Shown in pieces: positions 25,420 through 36,627 of a stretch of DNA of 64,000 bases (the first letter of the stretch is position 1; each line of letters starts with the position of its first letter). The notes under the pieces are model-generated. The model was not told the DNA's origin. It worked only from the letters and a program-made list of their open reading frames with translations, and searched no databases. Position numbers and translations under genes: made by a program. Source of the DNA: Membranipora membranacea (Eukaryota; Bryozoa; Gymnolaemata; Cheilostomatida; Membraniporidae); assembly GCA_914767715.1 (NCBI GenBank), contig OU612066.1:18016283-18080282 (forward strand). The letters are read 5' to 3'.

Positions 25420-26778
25420 CTGGTTTAGTTCTACCCAAGCAACATCAATACATCAAACATCGATGTCATCAATGTACCTTTGTCGAGATTAGGTGTGAAA
25501 TTTCCAGTGAGACTTTTTATGGAAACCTGCCAAAAAACTGATAAAAATTATAAAGGTGCAATGTGACATCAAAGTTTACTCTAGATGCGATGCATGACAT
25601 GTCAATCTATTCTTGATTATCTTCGATAATCTTTTTTGTTTGACTCATGTGTATTTTACTGCTAACTCTTTTTTCCTAGTGGAATTCACTGCAGTTCATC
25701 ACACTGTTGATTTTTAGGAGGAACAAGAAAAGAAAACCTACATACATAACTTGCTGTATGGTTGTTTCTTTTTTCATCCCTTTGTCTTTGGGATAGAATT
25801 ACCCAATTGGAGGGTTCTACGATACTCGCCTGCATTTGGCTACGTATACTTGCAAAAACTGCTTATAACAATGCGCTGTGTGTCGAAAGCAGCTTAATCC
25901 TTGAGGATTAATATGCCATTAATCTCTGAGCAAAAAAAAACTTTCACTATCACAGTGAAGGAATGGTGGCAGTTGTATTTGTCCATATGCAACAGTCCTT
26001 GTACTGGTTAAGTTCTACCACACGATATCAATTAATCAGATGCTTATTACATTGAATAAGATTAGGTGTGAAATGATCGTGGAAAAAGAAAGAGCTGCCA
26101 AAACAACTGTTAAGGAAAATAATGTGATATGTGATACCAGACTTTACTCTAAACTACAAATGCTGCTGATGGATGTTGTGCAGTGGTACCACCACAACAT
26201 ACTCTATGTAGATGTTGGGTTAATGACAAACAATCAATCTTCAGAATGCACTTATGTGTGAGTCTCATGATCACAGCTCACCTGGCAAAAACAGCAATGC
26301 TCCAATCTGCCAGGCCACAAGCTCCCAATATTAAGCCTTCAATTAATTTCATTCTATCACGGCCAATCTCACATTACTCTTACACACTGAGGGTATATGA
26401 ATCAGATAAAGTTTAAATTTTTTACCAGTGACTAGAAATTTCTAGACAGGTAATAAACAGACAATCAACATTACAGTGAAGTTCACTTTCTCTGCTATCC
26501 ACCATTGTGATAATGATAAAAAGCAATTTATAGAAAAACTTCAAATTTGTACCAAAATACTTATGACATTTCCTTTTCGAGTTTCAGTACCGTTTGTTGA
26601 AACATTAGCTCAGCCAACAGAGAAGAAAACCATGAGAGATATTTACTGATGTTGCCAGAAGCTACTGACCTCAACTGGTTTTTAATCACCTCAAACGCTA
26701 ACAAAGAATACTAAAACATGAAAAGTACCTGTGAAGCTTAATTCCTACTTTATTTAAAACTCACCATATGAGATGTAC
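25420..26778 (+). repeat. Upstream flank of U4, homologous (inverted) to the U5 and U6 upstream flanks
   Basis: Blocks such as gagattaggtgtgaaat, gtggtaccaccac and ccagcaacatc.. recur inverted at about 45640-46980 and 62900-64000, marking the full duplicated unit. The gagattaggtgtgaaat block itself appears twice here (25484 and 26058), so this flank carries an internal tandem duplication. No reading frame is kept open in all copies. Confidence 0.6.
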
Positions 26779-26815
26779 CAAAGAAAGGACAATAAATTTT
26801 ATCACCCTTTATTTT
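26779..26815 (+). promoter_or_regulatory. Conserved S-gene promoter block, S1
   Basis: GAAAGGACAAT..TTTATCACCCTTTATTT lies about 80-115 bases before the S1 start codon and recurs at the matching place upstream of S2 (45630-45590) and S3 (62905-62867), followed by GGTTCAACCCRGTTCAGCCAGTC in each. Confidence 0.5.
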
Positions 26816-26896
26816 AATGAATTGATACTTTGAATTTGAGCTCCTTGCTTCATTTCAATGGTTCAACCCAGTTCAGCCAGTCATCTCACATCTAAA

Positions 26897-29800
26897 ATGT
26901 CTACCGCCAGAGAATTTCTTCTTTACTATATAACAATTATAGGTAAGTCTGCACTGCACTGATTAAATAAGATTCGTTTTTAGTACATTCATATTATTTT
27001 GCTTAGTATGAAAATGCCTGACCAACAAATTCATGGGGATTTGTCCTGATATTAGGGATATGAGGGTAACCTGTTTGGTGCTTGTGTGAATCTGTGCAAA
27101 CAGCCATTGAAAATGAGATAGACATAGATGGCATTAAAGGGTTGCATAAAGAGCAGATGTTTAATGGCTTGGAGTGCTGAGATTGAGAAATGGCTCATCT
27201 CCAGGACGGATTTATTACATCATCAAAAGCCAGCCAAATGGGAGCACTTGATAAAAGTCCATTTGCCCATTGTTATGGAGCTATTAGCAAAAAATGAGGC
27301 TCTTATATTATGCTATCTATGTGTTTCCACGTACACACATAAAACCCCTGTCATAAGCTGGCAAGAAAATCATTGTTAAATCAATCTTACAAAATCCATT
27401 GGCTCACAAAAAGAGGTAGTGTGAAATGAGGATTAAGGTAAAAAGTTACCCTCACACCCATCTCAACAGTGTTGTTAGGAGTCGCATAATATACCAGCTT
27501 TTACAACAATTTTATCGCAGATGTTCATATTGCACTTTTAAATGTCATCGGATTCCGTTGCATGTAGATATTTAAATATGATTGCATATACATATGCAGT
27601 TTTTTTGGCCGGCTAACAACAATTGTTCTCATGAAAAACAGCATTTTGTAAGTAGAAGGCAGTGGTCATACCCAATGAGAGCATTTGCTTCAAATATTTG
27701 ACTTGTTTGTTGACAATGTTCTAAATCCATTTGTGCTTTGATCACACTTGATACAAATCAATTGGCACGGATTCCAGCTAATCTGTGATCATGTATTAAT
27801 AATTGATAAAATTGAATCAAATTAATAAGTGGTTATTAATCATTGTGTTAAGTTTGACATATGACTTATATTCTTTTGTTACAGTGTTTAAACAAAGGAC
27901 AAAAAGTGCGTTGATAATCATTCAGTGCCCCATTCATTGTATACTACCATTGAAAGAGGCGGATGATTTTTGCTGAGAACAGTTAAAAGTTAAACAGTTT
28001 TTGTCTCACAATTTCAGAATGATAATCTGTATTTGTATTGTATTGACAGCCCTCTCTGATGCCTGCTCTGATCTGAGGATGAAAGAAGGAAGAAGAACGA
28101 GCTACGACAGAATGCGAAAATGGGATATTGATTATCCTAGTGACCCAGCCTCCTTCGATAAAGTATCAAGAGAGTTTATATTGGTAACAAGAACGCACGC
28201 TCAGAGATATGGTAAATAAAATATATTATCATTATATATATGCGTTACGTTATCATAAAATGCTGTACTCATTGATCGCCTTTTTTAGTTTTCTTCTGTC
28301 GTTATTGGCGTTATTCCTTAAAATTAATTATTGATGTCCGTTTTAGATCACGGAAATGAATTTGCAAGCTTTGATATGTATGAACTACCTGGTGATAACA
28401 GACTTTTCTTCATCATACACATTTACCATGAACAATGGTTCGGAGGGTATTCAATGAACTCTCTTGGTCAATTGACAGCAGCCCCATCTGGTTACAAGAT
28501 TATAGCAACGGTGAGCAAGTATTGGGTATGAGTTTTTCAAATTTCATCATGGTTGAAATGGAAGGAAAATTTGTGGTCACCTCAATACCGTGATGCCTTG
28601 CAAAAGGGAAAATCTAGTATAGATCATCAGTATTCTTTTTTTTACACTCTATAAAGCTATCAAAATACCGATGCAATATATAGTCTGGTAGCTTGTTGTG
28701 CAGTAGGTATGGAATATTTTTATGCTGTGAATATTCCAAGGACATCGGTGTTAAAATCATGTATACTGTTAAGAATTGTCTCCCCTGATCACTTATTAGA
28801 TATTGATGAGGATAATAAGCTACCACATTAATCTATAACTTCTCAACAAAATGTACTATTCTATGTACTATAGACAGTTTTCTGAGCTCTTATTTATGCC
28901 CCAATTCGGAGTTGTCCTCTCTCCAGTTTGGTACTTTTAACCCATGCCGCATAGGAAAAACCTGCTGAAAGAGGGTTATATTGAAAACCGCTGATGCTAG
29001 GATAAAAATGAATTTTGATTCAGAGTCTGCACCATTGAAAACCCTGGGAGACAGTGTTTCCAAATCATTGGAGGCTTGACTGTTGATAAGTCTTAGTTTT
29101 AATGACGAAACTCATGAAAGATTCTGCCAAATTGTCCGCAAAACTGGTAGAAAATGCTATAAATTGACTATCCAAATACTAAAACTATTTACCAAACTAT
29201 GTCCATTATGAGTTTTCAATGTTGCAGATTCTGAATCAAAAATAATTTTTATCCGATTATAAGCGGTTTTCAAGATAACCCTCTTTTCAGCACGTTTTTC
29301 CTATGCGGCGTGGGTTAAAAGTACCAAACTGGAGAGAGAACAATTCCAAATTGAGGCCTAAATCAGAGCTCAGAAAACTGTCTATTGGAAAAAGCTTCCT
29401 GACAAAAAAAAATTTTTTTTTAATTTATTTGGGAAAAACAATTAATCAAAAACAGCGGTACCTTATTGGACAGTATTACCCGTAAATACCTAATAGACCA
29501 GCAAGGGAGAAAACTTATAACACAACACATAATTTTAACCACGAAGTGCTTTTAATGTTTTCAGTGCAGAACTAGTAGCTGCAAGACTGTATATGGCATT
29601 GAGAATTTATTCTTTGTTCTCTCTCTTATCTCTTAATCCCAGAAAACTGACACAACTGTTTCTGTAGAATATGATATTGAAATTTATAATCAAGCAAACA
29701 ATGAAGAAAGAAACATATTTACATGTTACTTTTCTTCCGAAGATGGTTGGTTAAAATGAACTTTCCTTTTATTTAAATTTATTTTATTTAAAGCCAAGCC

Positions 29801-30352
29801 GAGAAAAGCCTCTACCGATTGTATCGATGTGTGATGAAAACGTGTTTGAGCTCCAGAGAATAAAATATGATGGTGATAAGTTCTACACTGTTGGTGGACT
29901 TGGCAACTTCAGACTCATCAAGCACAGTAGTAAGCTAAAAATACCGGAATTGTTGCTAATAACCAACACACAAATTTGAACTTGGCTATCTGTGACCGTA
30001 CAATGTAGAAACCTAGAGCCATCTTTCAAAGTGGCAAACTCAGCTAACATTTCTATCTCAGCATCAATCAATTGAAAAAAAAGCTGCAACTCCAGGGAGA
30101 GATAGACATTAGACACTCTCACATAAAATGTTTTCAAAATTTTCTTATCAATTATGGTTAGCATATAGGCTTATTGATGTAATAAGTTAATACATAATTT
30201 ATAGTATTGCTAATGCTAATAATAAATTTTTTATTCTATTCACAGGTGGAGGAAAGAAAAGTGTAGTCTGTGGATCTGGAAACAGGTTTCCAAAAGTGAG
30301 GCTCACTGCACTGGATGCTTGTACAAGGGATGCTTGGTTCTGTTGGGATTAA
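26897..30352 (+). CDS. S1: small secreted protein, S family (unit U4)
   Basis: Five exons: 26897-26942, 28050-28211, 28347-28510, 29794-29929 and 30246-30352 (615 nt, 204 aa, TAA). Exon 1 plus the start of exon 2 gives a signal peptide (MSTAREFLLYYITIIALSDA/C). The exon 1 start is supported by identical architecture in S2 and S3; the ATG inside the intron at 28019 is not needed. Mature cores: SFDMYELPGDNRLFFIIHIY, YSMNSLGQLTAAPSGYKI, PLPIVSMCDENVFELQ, GLGNFRLIKH, GGKKSVVC and DACTRDAWFCWD-stop. About five mature cysteines and no TM segment indicate secretion. No known domain recognised. It is followed about 0.4 kb later by the R-D promoter in the same orientation. Intron 3 hosts a foldback MITE (28870-29385). 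Confidence 0.85.
28870..29385. mobile_element. Foldback MITE in S1 intron 3
   Basis: Inverted arms of about 185 bp: ATAGACAGTTTTCTGAGCTC at the left end and its complement ending at 29385, continuing through the ctctctccagtttggtacttttaacc block. The middle has no ORF. Not present at the equivalent intron position of S2 or S3, so it arrived after the units separated. Confidence 0.85.
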
Positions 30353-30715
30353 AAAATAGTAAAGTTTTTTTTCTCAATAATCATGTCTGAGTATAATAAA
30401 GGAAGGTTCTCTAACAACTCTATATGTAAATTTTCTCCTCCCTTTATGGTTGTTTTGTGCCATATTTTCTATATGGCGTGTAAATCACTTCTCCAGAGAA
30501 TATCGCCCTATATGATTAACCTCCCCGAAAAAATAACAAAAACTCTGTTTTTTTTATAATTAAAGGATCGGCATTGTTTTGTAAATGCCACAACAAAATT
30601 AACAAACTTATCTGGTTAGGGTAAAAGCATAACTCTGAGGCTGAGGCAGGATCAATCAGAGTTCTTCATTTTAGGTTGAACATTATATTTACAATATAAG
30701 GGAGAATCGAGGGCA

Positions 30716-30770
30716 TGAGCAGAGTTGTGGTGGCTCACACATGAGGATTATACCTAGAGGTGGTATATAA
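30716..30770 (+). promoter_or_regulatory. R-D promoter with TATA box
   Basis: GAGCAGAGTTGTGGTGGCTCA..CCTAGAGGTGGTATATAAA matches the R-A and R-B promoters base for base over most of its length; TATA at about 30763-30770. It now leads into virus-like sequence instead of R exon 1. Confidence 0.7.
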
Positions 30771-30830
30771 AGTGCCGATTGCTTCTATTGTCGAAGAATT
30801 TTGAGGGACTGCAGAGTATAGTCAGCAAAA

Positions 30831-31189
30831 TGTAGTTTTCAAATATGGAAAAAAACAAATGAAAAAAGAGAAAAAGTGATATACGATAAAACTCATATCG
30901 ATTTTAATTTTATGAAACACGGTCCAAAAGATAGTAATAATCAACCAACACCACCTACTGGAGCAGATTTTGCTATGAAAGCTTATGGTTCAAATTGTGG
31001 TGAAATAGTTGAAACAGACTTGATGAATTTAAGACCAAAAAGCTGGCATTGGATTAAATCAAATATAGATATTGAAATGTTAAAAAAAGATTTAATAGTT
31101 TAGATTATTCAATTTCAAAAGATACAGTTAGACAAGATAGTATAGGACAACAGGAGGTTATTTATTTATATAAGTGTAAGTTAAATTAA
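30831..31189 (+). pseudogene. C-terminal fragment of a virus-type DNA methyltransferase (tentative)
   Basis: An open frame begins at the host junction with C-S-F-Q-I-W, resembling the CxFQIW strand seen after the catalytic domain of several phage and giant-virus adenine methyltransferase-like proteins. It continues with GADFAMKAYGSNCGEI and RPKSWHWIKSN. The frame slips by one base in a seven-A run at 31082-31088; the second frame then stays open to TAA at 31187-31189. The N-terminal catalytic half is absent, so no active enzyme is encoded. The assignment rests on a short motif plus the neighbouring endonuclease and is uncertain. Confidence 0.45.
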
Positions 31190-31220
31190 AAGTTTTCTGG
31201 TAGATATTCAACTTCATATT

Positions 31221-31769
31221 TCATAAGTTCGTTCCACAATCTTTTTTTTTGGTGCCATCGGCAGCATTTGCATTGGGTCTGAGTGCGAATTCACAGTTTC
31301 TTCCTTTGATATAATCGCACGTAATTTTTCCCAGCTTACTAATAGTTCCATGACCATAGCCACCGTATTCCGGTAGCAGTCCATATATCACGTCAGCTGG
31401 AACTTTGCAAATGTAGGCTTTACCTATCTCACCCTCAAACAGATTATATCCGCCTACAAGATAATAATCTACGGTGTGGTCAGGTCGAATCTGTACAAAA
31501 TTAAACCCACCATCTTTAGTGTGAAGAGAGAACTTCAATTCATAATTTTTTCCGTTTTTATGACCGTCGCCACTTGTTTCATTCATCGGGCGACCAATTT
31601 TTAAGTCGCACATAATCATCGCTTCTGGAGCAGTAGATTGAGGATTGACTGCCCGTCTGAGCAAGATAAACTTTTCAACCAAACTTGTAGCATTTTGAAT
31701 CTGTGACTGCAAGAGTTTCTTAGCCTGAATTTCAGAACGCATAGATGCAACAATCGCTTGAAAATTCAT
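31221..31769 (-). CDS. Virus-type restriction-endonuclease-like protein
   Basis: Intact intronless ORF of 182 aa on the minus strand, starting ATG at 31769. It contains a PD-(D/E)xK-like arrangement: SGDGHKNG then YELKFSL (D...ExK), followed by FVQIRPDHTVDYYLVGGYNL and LPEYGGYGHGTISKLGKIT, the pattern I associate with type II restriction endonuclease-like proteins of giant viruses. It is convergent with the methyltransferase-like fragment (31-bp gap), the usual layout of a restriction-modification pair. It is undamaged here, which suggests either recent arrival or chance survival. Expression in the host is unknown. Confidence 0.6.
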   Translation of the reverse strand: MNFQAIVASMRSEIQAKKLLQSQIQNATSLVEKFILLRRAVNPQSTAPEAMIMCDLKIGRPMNETSGDGHKNGKNYELKFSLHTKDGGFNFVQIRPDHTVDYYLVGGYNLFEGEIGKAYICKVPADVIYGLLPEYGGYGHGTISKLGKITCDYIKGRNCEFALRPNANAADGTKKKDCGTNL

Positions 31770-31896
31770 GTTCTTGTTTTTTTATAGTAATGCTTGTCGG
31801 ACATTTTTTTTTTCAATTTAAAAAAAAAATTTATGGTTCCTTTTTTTAAGTTCTTGATGAATTATTATTTAAAGGCATAATAAATATTATTTTTAT

Positions 31897-32124
31897 ATGA
31901 CAGAAGAAAGTCAAAAAATAGTAAAGGAATTTTTAAATAAATGTTCTATCGTTTTTGAAGATTTTAATCAGTTGGATGGTATGTTAATTCCTCGAGATTT
32001 GTTATTGTCAAAAGATAAATACGAAATTGTAAAAGAAGATATTGATAAAATGAGAGAATTATATAGTATACATATTGTTGGATCTTTATGCATTGAAGAC
32101 TTAGACTTATTCTTACGCCTGTAA
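31897..32124 (+). CDS. Small virus-like ORF of unknown function
   Basis: 75 aa, ATG at 31897 after a very A/T-rich leader, acidic and helical in character (EESQKIVKEFLNKC start, ends LCIEDLDLFLRL). The frame ends TAA. No domain recognised. It is linked to the virus-like segment by position and base composition only. Confidence 0.4.
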   Translation: MTEESQKIVKEFLNKCSIVFEDFNQLDGMLIPRDLLLSKDKYEIVKEDIDKMRELYSIHIVGSLCIEDLDLFLRL

Positions 32125-32180
32125 TTTCTCCACAACCCATCAAACCAACTGATAAAATAACTACATTATATTGTTTCTAG

Positions 32181-33228
32181 TTCCTACTGTATATGTATCT
32201 GTGTTATATTCCTGTAATGATTGCTGGAGAGCAGCTAATTAAAAGTGATTTACATTTTTTTACATTTTCCTGTAATTGTTCACCATAATACCTCATCATA
32301 AATGGAAGCAGTTAAAAAAATGAATAAAATTGAGCTGATCACCTTGTTGTTGCCCACTATATGCTGCCCCTTTATTGATCACAAGTCCTTTAAGTTTCAT
32401 CCATAGTAAACCTCAAGTTAAACTATATGAAACGATTTAACCCTCTGGCTACCGCTAGGGCGTAATACAATTTAATTTGAAGTGGAGAACAATAACTGAT
32501 GATCGCCGTGTAGAGCAAAAATATTTTTATTAATTTATCAAGGGTTTCTATAAGTGAATTGAAAATAACTTGTTGACATCACATACATTGACATAGAAGA
32601 GAAAAATGACTGGAATAAAAACGTATAAGAGTAGGGTGGTACATAATAGATAGTAAGTAGGATAATGAACATTGAAGCATTTGTGTTCTCTACTAGCAGA
32701 CTGATCTTCTTCATCGTCAATAGTAAGCAAATTTATTTTGTCAGAAAGTAGACAAACTTAACTATTCATAGTGAGTTTAAATGCTATTTGAATACCATAT
32801 TACTGGAAAACAGTACAAGAAAAACCCTTTCTCAAATGTTCAATTAGGAGCGTTCCATCGTTTGCTAATGTCCAAGACGCCTCTGGTAACCCGCATTCAA
32901 AACCAAAACCTTTGTTCCTGTTCAAAAATGTTGGCTCACTGAAGTAGGGTAGATAACTCTTAAGTATGTATCAGATAATGGCGATTCTTATCCGGATATA
33001 CGGAGATCATGACTGTATAGACTCTAGTTTTCCTATTGGTTCACCTAGTAAGGCTATCATGTCACTGCTATTCTGCTATAAATGTTTTTTTTTGCTGAAC
33101 ATCGTAGTTCACTTATGAAAGTGATCCTGCTATGTGTAACATAATTGCATTTAACAGTCACAAAATACACACTGAGCCCTACAATGTTTCTGGTGTCAGA
33201 TTATCAACAGTTTCGACTGTTTTATCAT
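32181..33228 (+). other. R-D exon 2 remnant and intron 2
   Basis: Starts with the exon 2 acceptor and TTCCTACT, then diverges. 32930-33090 is clearly homologous to R-A intron 2 (ctgaagtagggtagataa..ttggttca block), proving that this is receptor intron sequence. 32230-32930 holds nothing I can identify. Confidence 0.55.
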
Positions 33229-33556
33229 GGCAGGATGAGTCTGCACTTGGAAGTTTCCCGCAACCTGAATATCAACTGAACAGGACTCAAGCACAAGCGA
33301 GCCATTCAGCCTGACAGGAAATTTGATGACAGGTTCTACTACTCACAGGATAAGAGAATCTACAGTTGGAACATAAGTCAGCAAAAGTCAAGGTGGGTCC
33401 TGATCCTGACAGCGGGTGGAAAAATAGAGAACTTCCACCTAATAAGCCAGGAATTATTCCTTGTTCGCGAAAAATCTTCAGTAAACATTTATTCCACTGG
33501 AATGAACGACAACAAAACAAGCGACCTTCAGATGAGTGAGGAGACATTCCATTTGC

Positions 33557-33640
33557 TTGCAATGGAATATTTTTCTACTTCAGTAAGTTCGCAATCAATT
33601 GATTGCGAACTTACTGAAGTAGAAAAATATTCCATTGCAA
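33557..33640. repeat. 84-bp perfect palindrome in R-D
   Basis: Left arm 33557-33598 and right arm 33599-33640 are exact reverse complements with no spacer (ttgcaatggaatatttttct..tcgcaatcaa/ttgattgcga..). The frame of the ectodomain exon stays open through both arms. It sits where R-A continues with about 180 further ectodomain residues. Confidence 0.97.
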
Positions 33641-35467
33641 CAATGACTCTGCAAACACAGGTAAGAACAATATATAGTAATTCTAGCCAATTTATTTTGG
33701 TAATTATATGAAGTGTCTTCGCCTCTGCTGTCTCGATTCATTCAATTGCTCATGAGAGTTAGCATTGCATGATGGTAAGACCTTCAACAACTCTGTCATT
33801 GCGCAACTTTTAGATCCGCAAACTGATAAGTCACAGAGCAGATTATAGTTCTATGAATGTTTATAGCTTTTGGTAATTGTGTTTACCTGCACATACTAGT
33901 TTTTCAGATGTCATAGTTGGATGTTCTATAGGTGCAGTTCTACTTTGTTTTTTGGGAATAACCTTGACTGTTTTCTGCCTCCGTACTAGAAAGATGAAAA
34001 GACACATTTTAAATAACAGAACGCAGAGGACTCACAGAAATCACTCCCACTCTGCCAATGCCTTTGAAGGTTGGTTCTAGTTAATTTGTCGTTTTATATA
34101 TCCACTCATACCAATAACACGCACGCACGCAGAATATAAACCTAACTAATCTTAATTAACGTTTTATGTTATGTGTTATGTGTGTTTTTTTTAGGGAATT
34201 GTCCTCCCATATATATTGAGAAGATGACTACTAATCATTTGTGAAATGCTTTGATTCTCTTGACTCAAAATCTGATACTACTGGTCCAAATTGACCAACT
34301 GATATGGGATGAATGGTAGTTTGAGCACAATAATTACATTTCATCCTATTGTTTAGCGCCTTTTGTTCGTAAACTCATTGAGTGCATTTGAAATACTCTA
34401 CATGAAAAAATTTATATTTGTCGCCAACAACCTGATGAGATGGTAATCAAAATACAAAACCACAATGAAATTGAAAGTGCTAACTTTTGTTACTGTTTCC
34501 AGAAGTCGAGCTCAGCTCATATACCTGAGATGTGGGAGATCAAGGAATGGTTAGTATTGAAGAGAGCAGAGCTGACACAAGTGAAGAAAGATGTGACCGT
34601 GTTAGAATCGTTAAAGACAGGCCACTTCCACAGTCTAGAGAATCAACAGTGCAGGTACATCGAGCGCAGAGTGGTGCCTCAGAATCAGATGATTACTGCT
34701 ATGCTGAGGTGCGTGAATATTACAAGGAAGGATCAATAACAAAAACATCAGCAGTACTAGAAGAAAGGCCTCCCATAGCACAACGCCGTTTTAGACCAAG
34801 AATGTCTCTACCGACAAATTACCAGCCATGTGAGCAAATAAACAGCCCGTCCCCTGTCTGTGACAATCCAAGTTTCCTCCCTAATCCTGAGGCGGAAAAG
34901 TATACCCATAACCTTTACGAAACAACCCAAAGTGGGTCATACTATGAAGAAGAACAAGGGTCAATATATAACAGGCCTCGGAACACGCCAACTCAGCCAA
35001 GACCTTGACTGTCCCTCCAAACTACGTGACAGCGACACATGCCAAATGAAGACCCATCACCATATTGTGATAACCCTAGTTTTCTTCCAATTCCTGAGGC
35101 CTCAGAATATGATTGCGAACCATCCTCCAACCAACAGAATGAACCATACTATGTCGAGGTGCTGGGCCACAGTGACCAATCAGCAAAGACACCAGTGTGA
35201 GTACATGGAAAGCCTGCGAACACACTACCCCATATCACACCATCATTCTCCTTACAAAAGTCAAATCATCGCAAGGAGCAAAAAGAAAACGACTGTGTTC
35301 TCTTTAACATCCAAAGTCTTTCTCCTAAATCCGGTGTCTCGGAGTATACACATGATGTTTACATCACTGACCAGGGAGAAGCTTTGGCTCCAAAAGAGTC
35401 CCTAGATGTAGTTCGAAATTACGAACACCAAACAAGTACTGTCATTATATTAGCCAAAGATCAATGA

Positions 35468-36356
35468 TAAATCAAGTATCAGGCTTTTGACTGAGCTATG
35501 AGCTTTAGATCTCCGAAGCATTGATTGTATTTCAGAAATATTAAATTTAGTATGTTTATATTATTATTGATTTTTTGTCATTGTTTTTATTTGTGAATCA
35601 TGTTTTACTATTGTTATTGTTCAATCATATTTTCTTATGTTAAAGTAGCAGACAACCATCTTCTCTAATTCTAATATATTGATTTTAATATATCGACCAA
35701 GCTATGAGCTGTAGATCCCTGATCCTTGGTGCAGAAGCTTTCTTTACCCTCATTGATTGTATTTCAGAATATTAAGACTATTTTATTAATAATTAATAAA
35801 TTGTTTTATTCATTTTACTTAATTGCTTTTATGTGTTATATGTATATATATATATATATATATGTATATTATTATTTATAATTATTATTTATATTATTAT
35901 ATTTATACTTCTGTATGTAGGGTGGAGAGAAGAGTCTTGGGTCAGACTGGGCCGTCTCTTACCCCCGGCCCATTCCTACTGCTCAACTTGAGTTGCCTAA
36001 TCTGTTTCTACAACAGTAATTTTATGATGTTGAGTCGGCCGCTTATTGGGGGTGCTTAGAGACAATGTCCTGTTTAACAGAGGGTTATGGATCCTTACAA
36101 TAATCGAGCCAGACAAGCCAAGGCCAGTTTGCATTAGCCATTAATGAACATGTTGTTGTATCGTCAGTATTGACCTCTTTATCAAGGAGCAGAGGATTTT
36201 CCACATCAATATATTATATCAATATCAACAATATAAATCATCATTATCAAATTTAATGATTTTATGTTTATTGAGGTTAATCCAAAGGGTTTGTGAGAGG
36301 CACCAGCTAAGTCACAATGTATAAATGGTCAAATAATGTTACAGAAAAACAGAAAT
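35468..36356. other. Tail-to-tail spacer between R-D and R-A
   Basis: Shared 3' UTR-like blocks (tgagctatgagctttagatctc near 35494 and ttgagatctaaagctcttagctc near 36591, inverted), an (AT)n/(ATT)n microsatellite at about 35838-35910, and a more GC-rich 200-bp patch (35915-36120) of unknown nature, possibly a repeat end. No gene seen. Confidence 0.5.
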
Positions 36357-36627
36357 CTAAATTGAAGTGAAAAAAATATAAATGTGTATAAAATATAAAT
36401 GGTTAATTGAAATAGTAGAATATAATAAGTAAAATAAGGAAATCAACAATAAATATGAAATAAAAATCATGAAATACAATAAATTATTTAGAGTGATAAA
36501 AAAGAATTGACATACTAAAATAGACAAATCTGCTCGCATCATATGTCCCTAAAATACAGTTCATTGGAAAAGAGCTTTGGGGCTGAGGTTCTTGAGATCT
36601 AAAGCTCTTAGCTCTGATCTACATTTT
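36357..36627 (-). other. R-A 3' flank, left edge of the tandem duplication
   Basis: Loosely alignable to 53440-53697 downstream of R-B (ttcttgagatctaa.gctc.tagctctgatct, AT-rich stretch with aataaa-type signals). Homology fades towards 36360. Confidence 0.55.

Larger units (their letters stand above)
30831..32130. mobile_element. Endogenised giant-virus-like segment
   Basis: About 1.3 kb with gene style unlike its surroundings: three intronless ORFs packed with 31 and about 127 bp gaps, strongly A/T-ending codons, A/T-run intergenic spacers, and virus-type DNA-modification genes. It lies between R-D promoter sequence that still matches R-A/R-B (to about 30825) and the R-D exon 2 acceptor (32180). 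Left junction close to 30828; right junction between 32125 and 32165. Likely donor: a nucleocytoplasmic large DNA virus or related element. A misjoined contaminant read is the main alternative, but host homology on both sides argues against it. Confidence 0.65.
30716..35467 (+). pseudogene. R-D: disrupted receptor-like gene (unit U4)
   Basis: Recognisable parts: promoter (30716-30770); exon 2 start after ttgtttctag at 32181; partial exon 3 (about 33229-33661) with AIQPDR.FDDRFYYS and LFLVREKS matching R-A; TM exon 33908-34069, the same 162-nt length as R-A and R-B; and tail exon from 34503 with SDDYCYAEVREYYKEGS, PYCDNPSFLP, PYYVEVLGHS and a family-type C terminus ending TGA at 35465-35467. 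Lesions: virus-like insert replacing exon 1; TGA at 33277-33279; most of the ectodomain lost where an 84-bp palindrome sits; TGA at 34526-34528; further breaks around 35007 and 35200. The linker exon 4 is missing or merged into the palindrome. Confidence 0.88.

Noticed and set aside
28001-28219. Start of S1 at 28001 or 28019
   Set aside because: S1, S2 and S3 share an upstream signal-peptide exon and a TTGACAG acceptor at 28049; the intronic starts are read-through.
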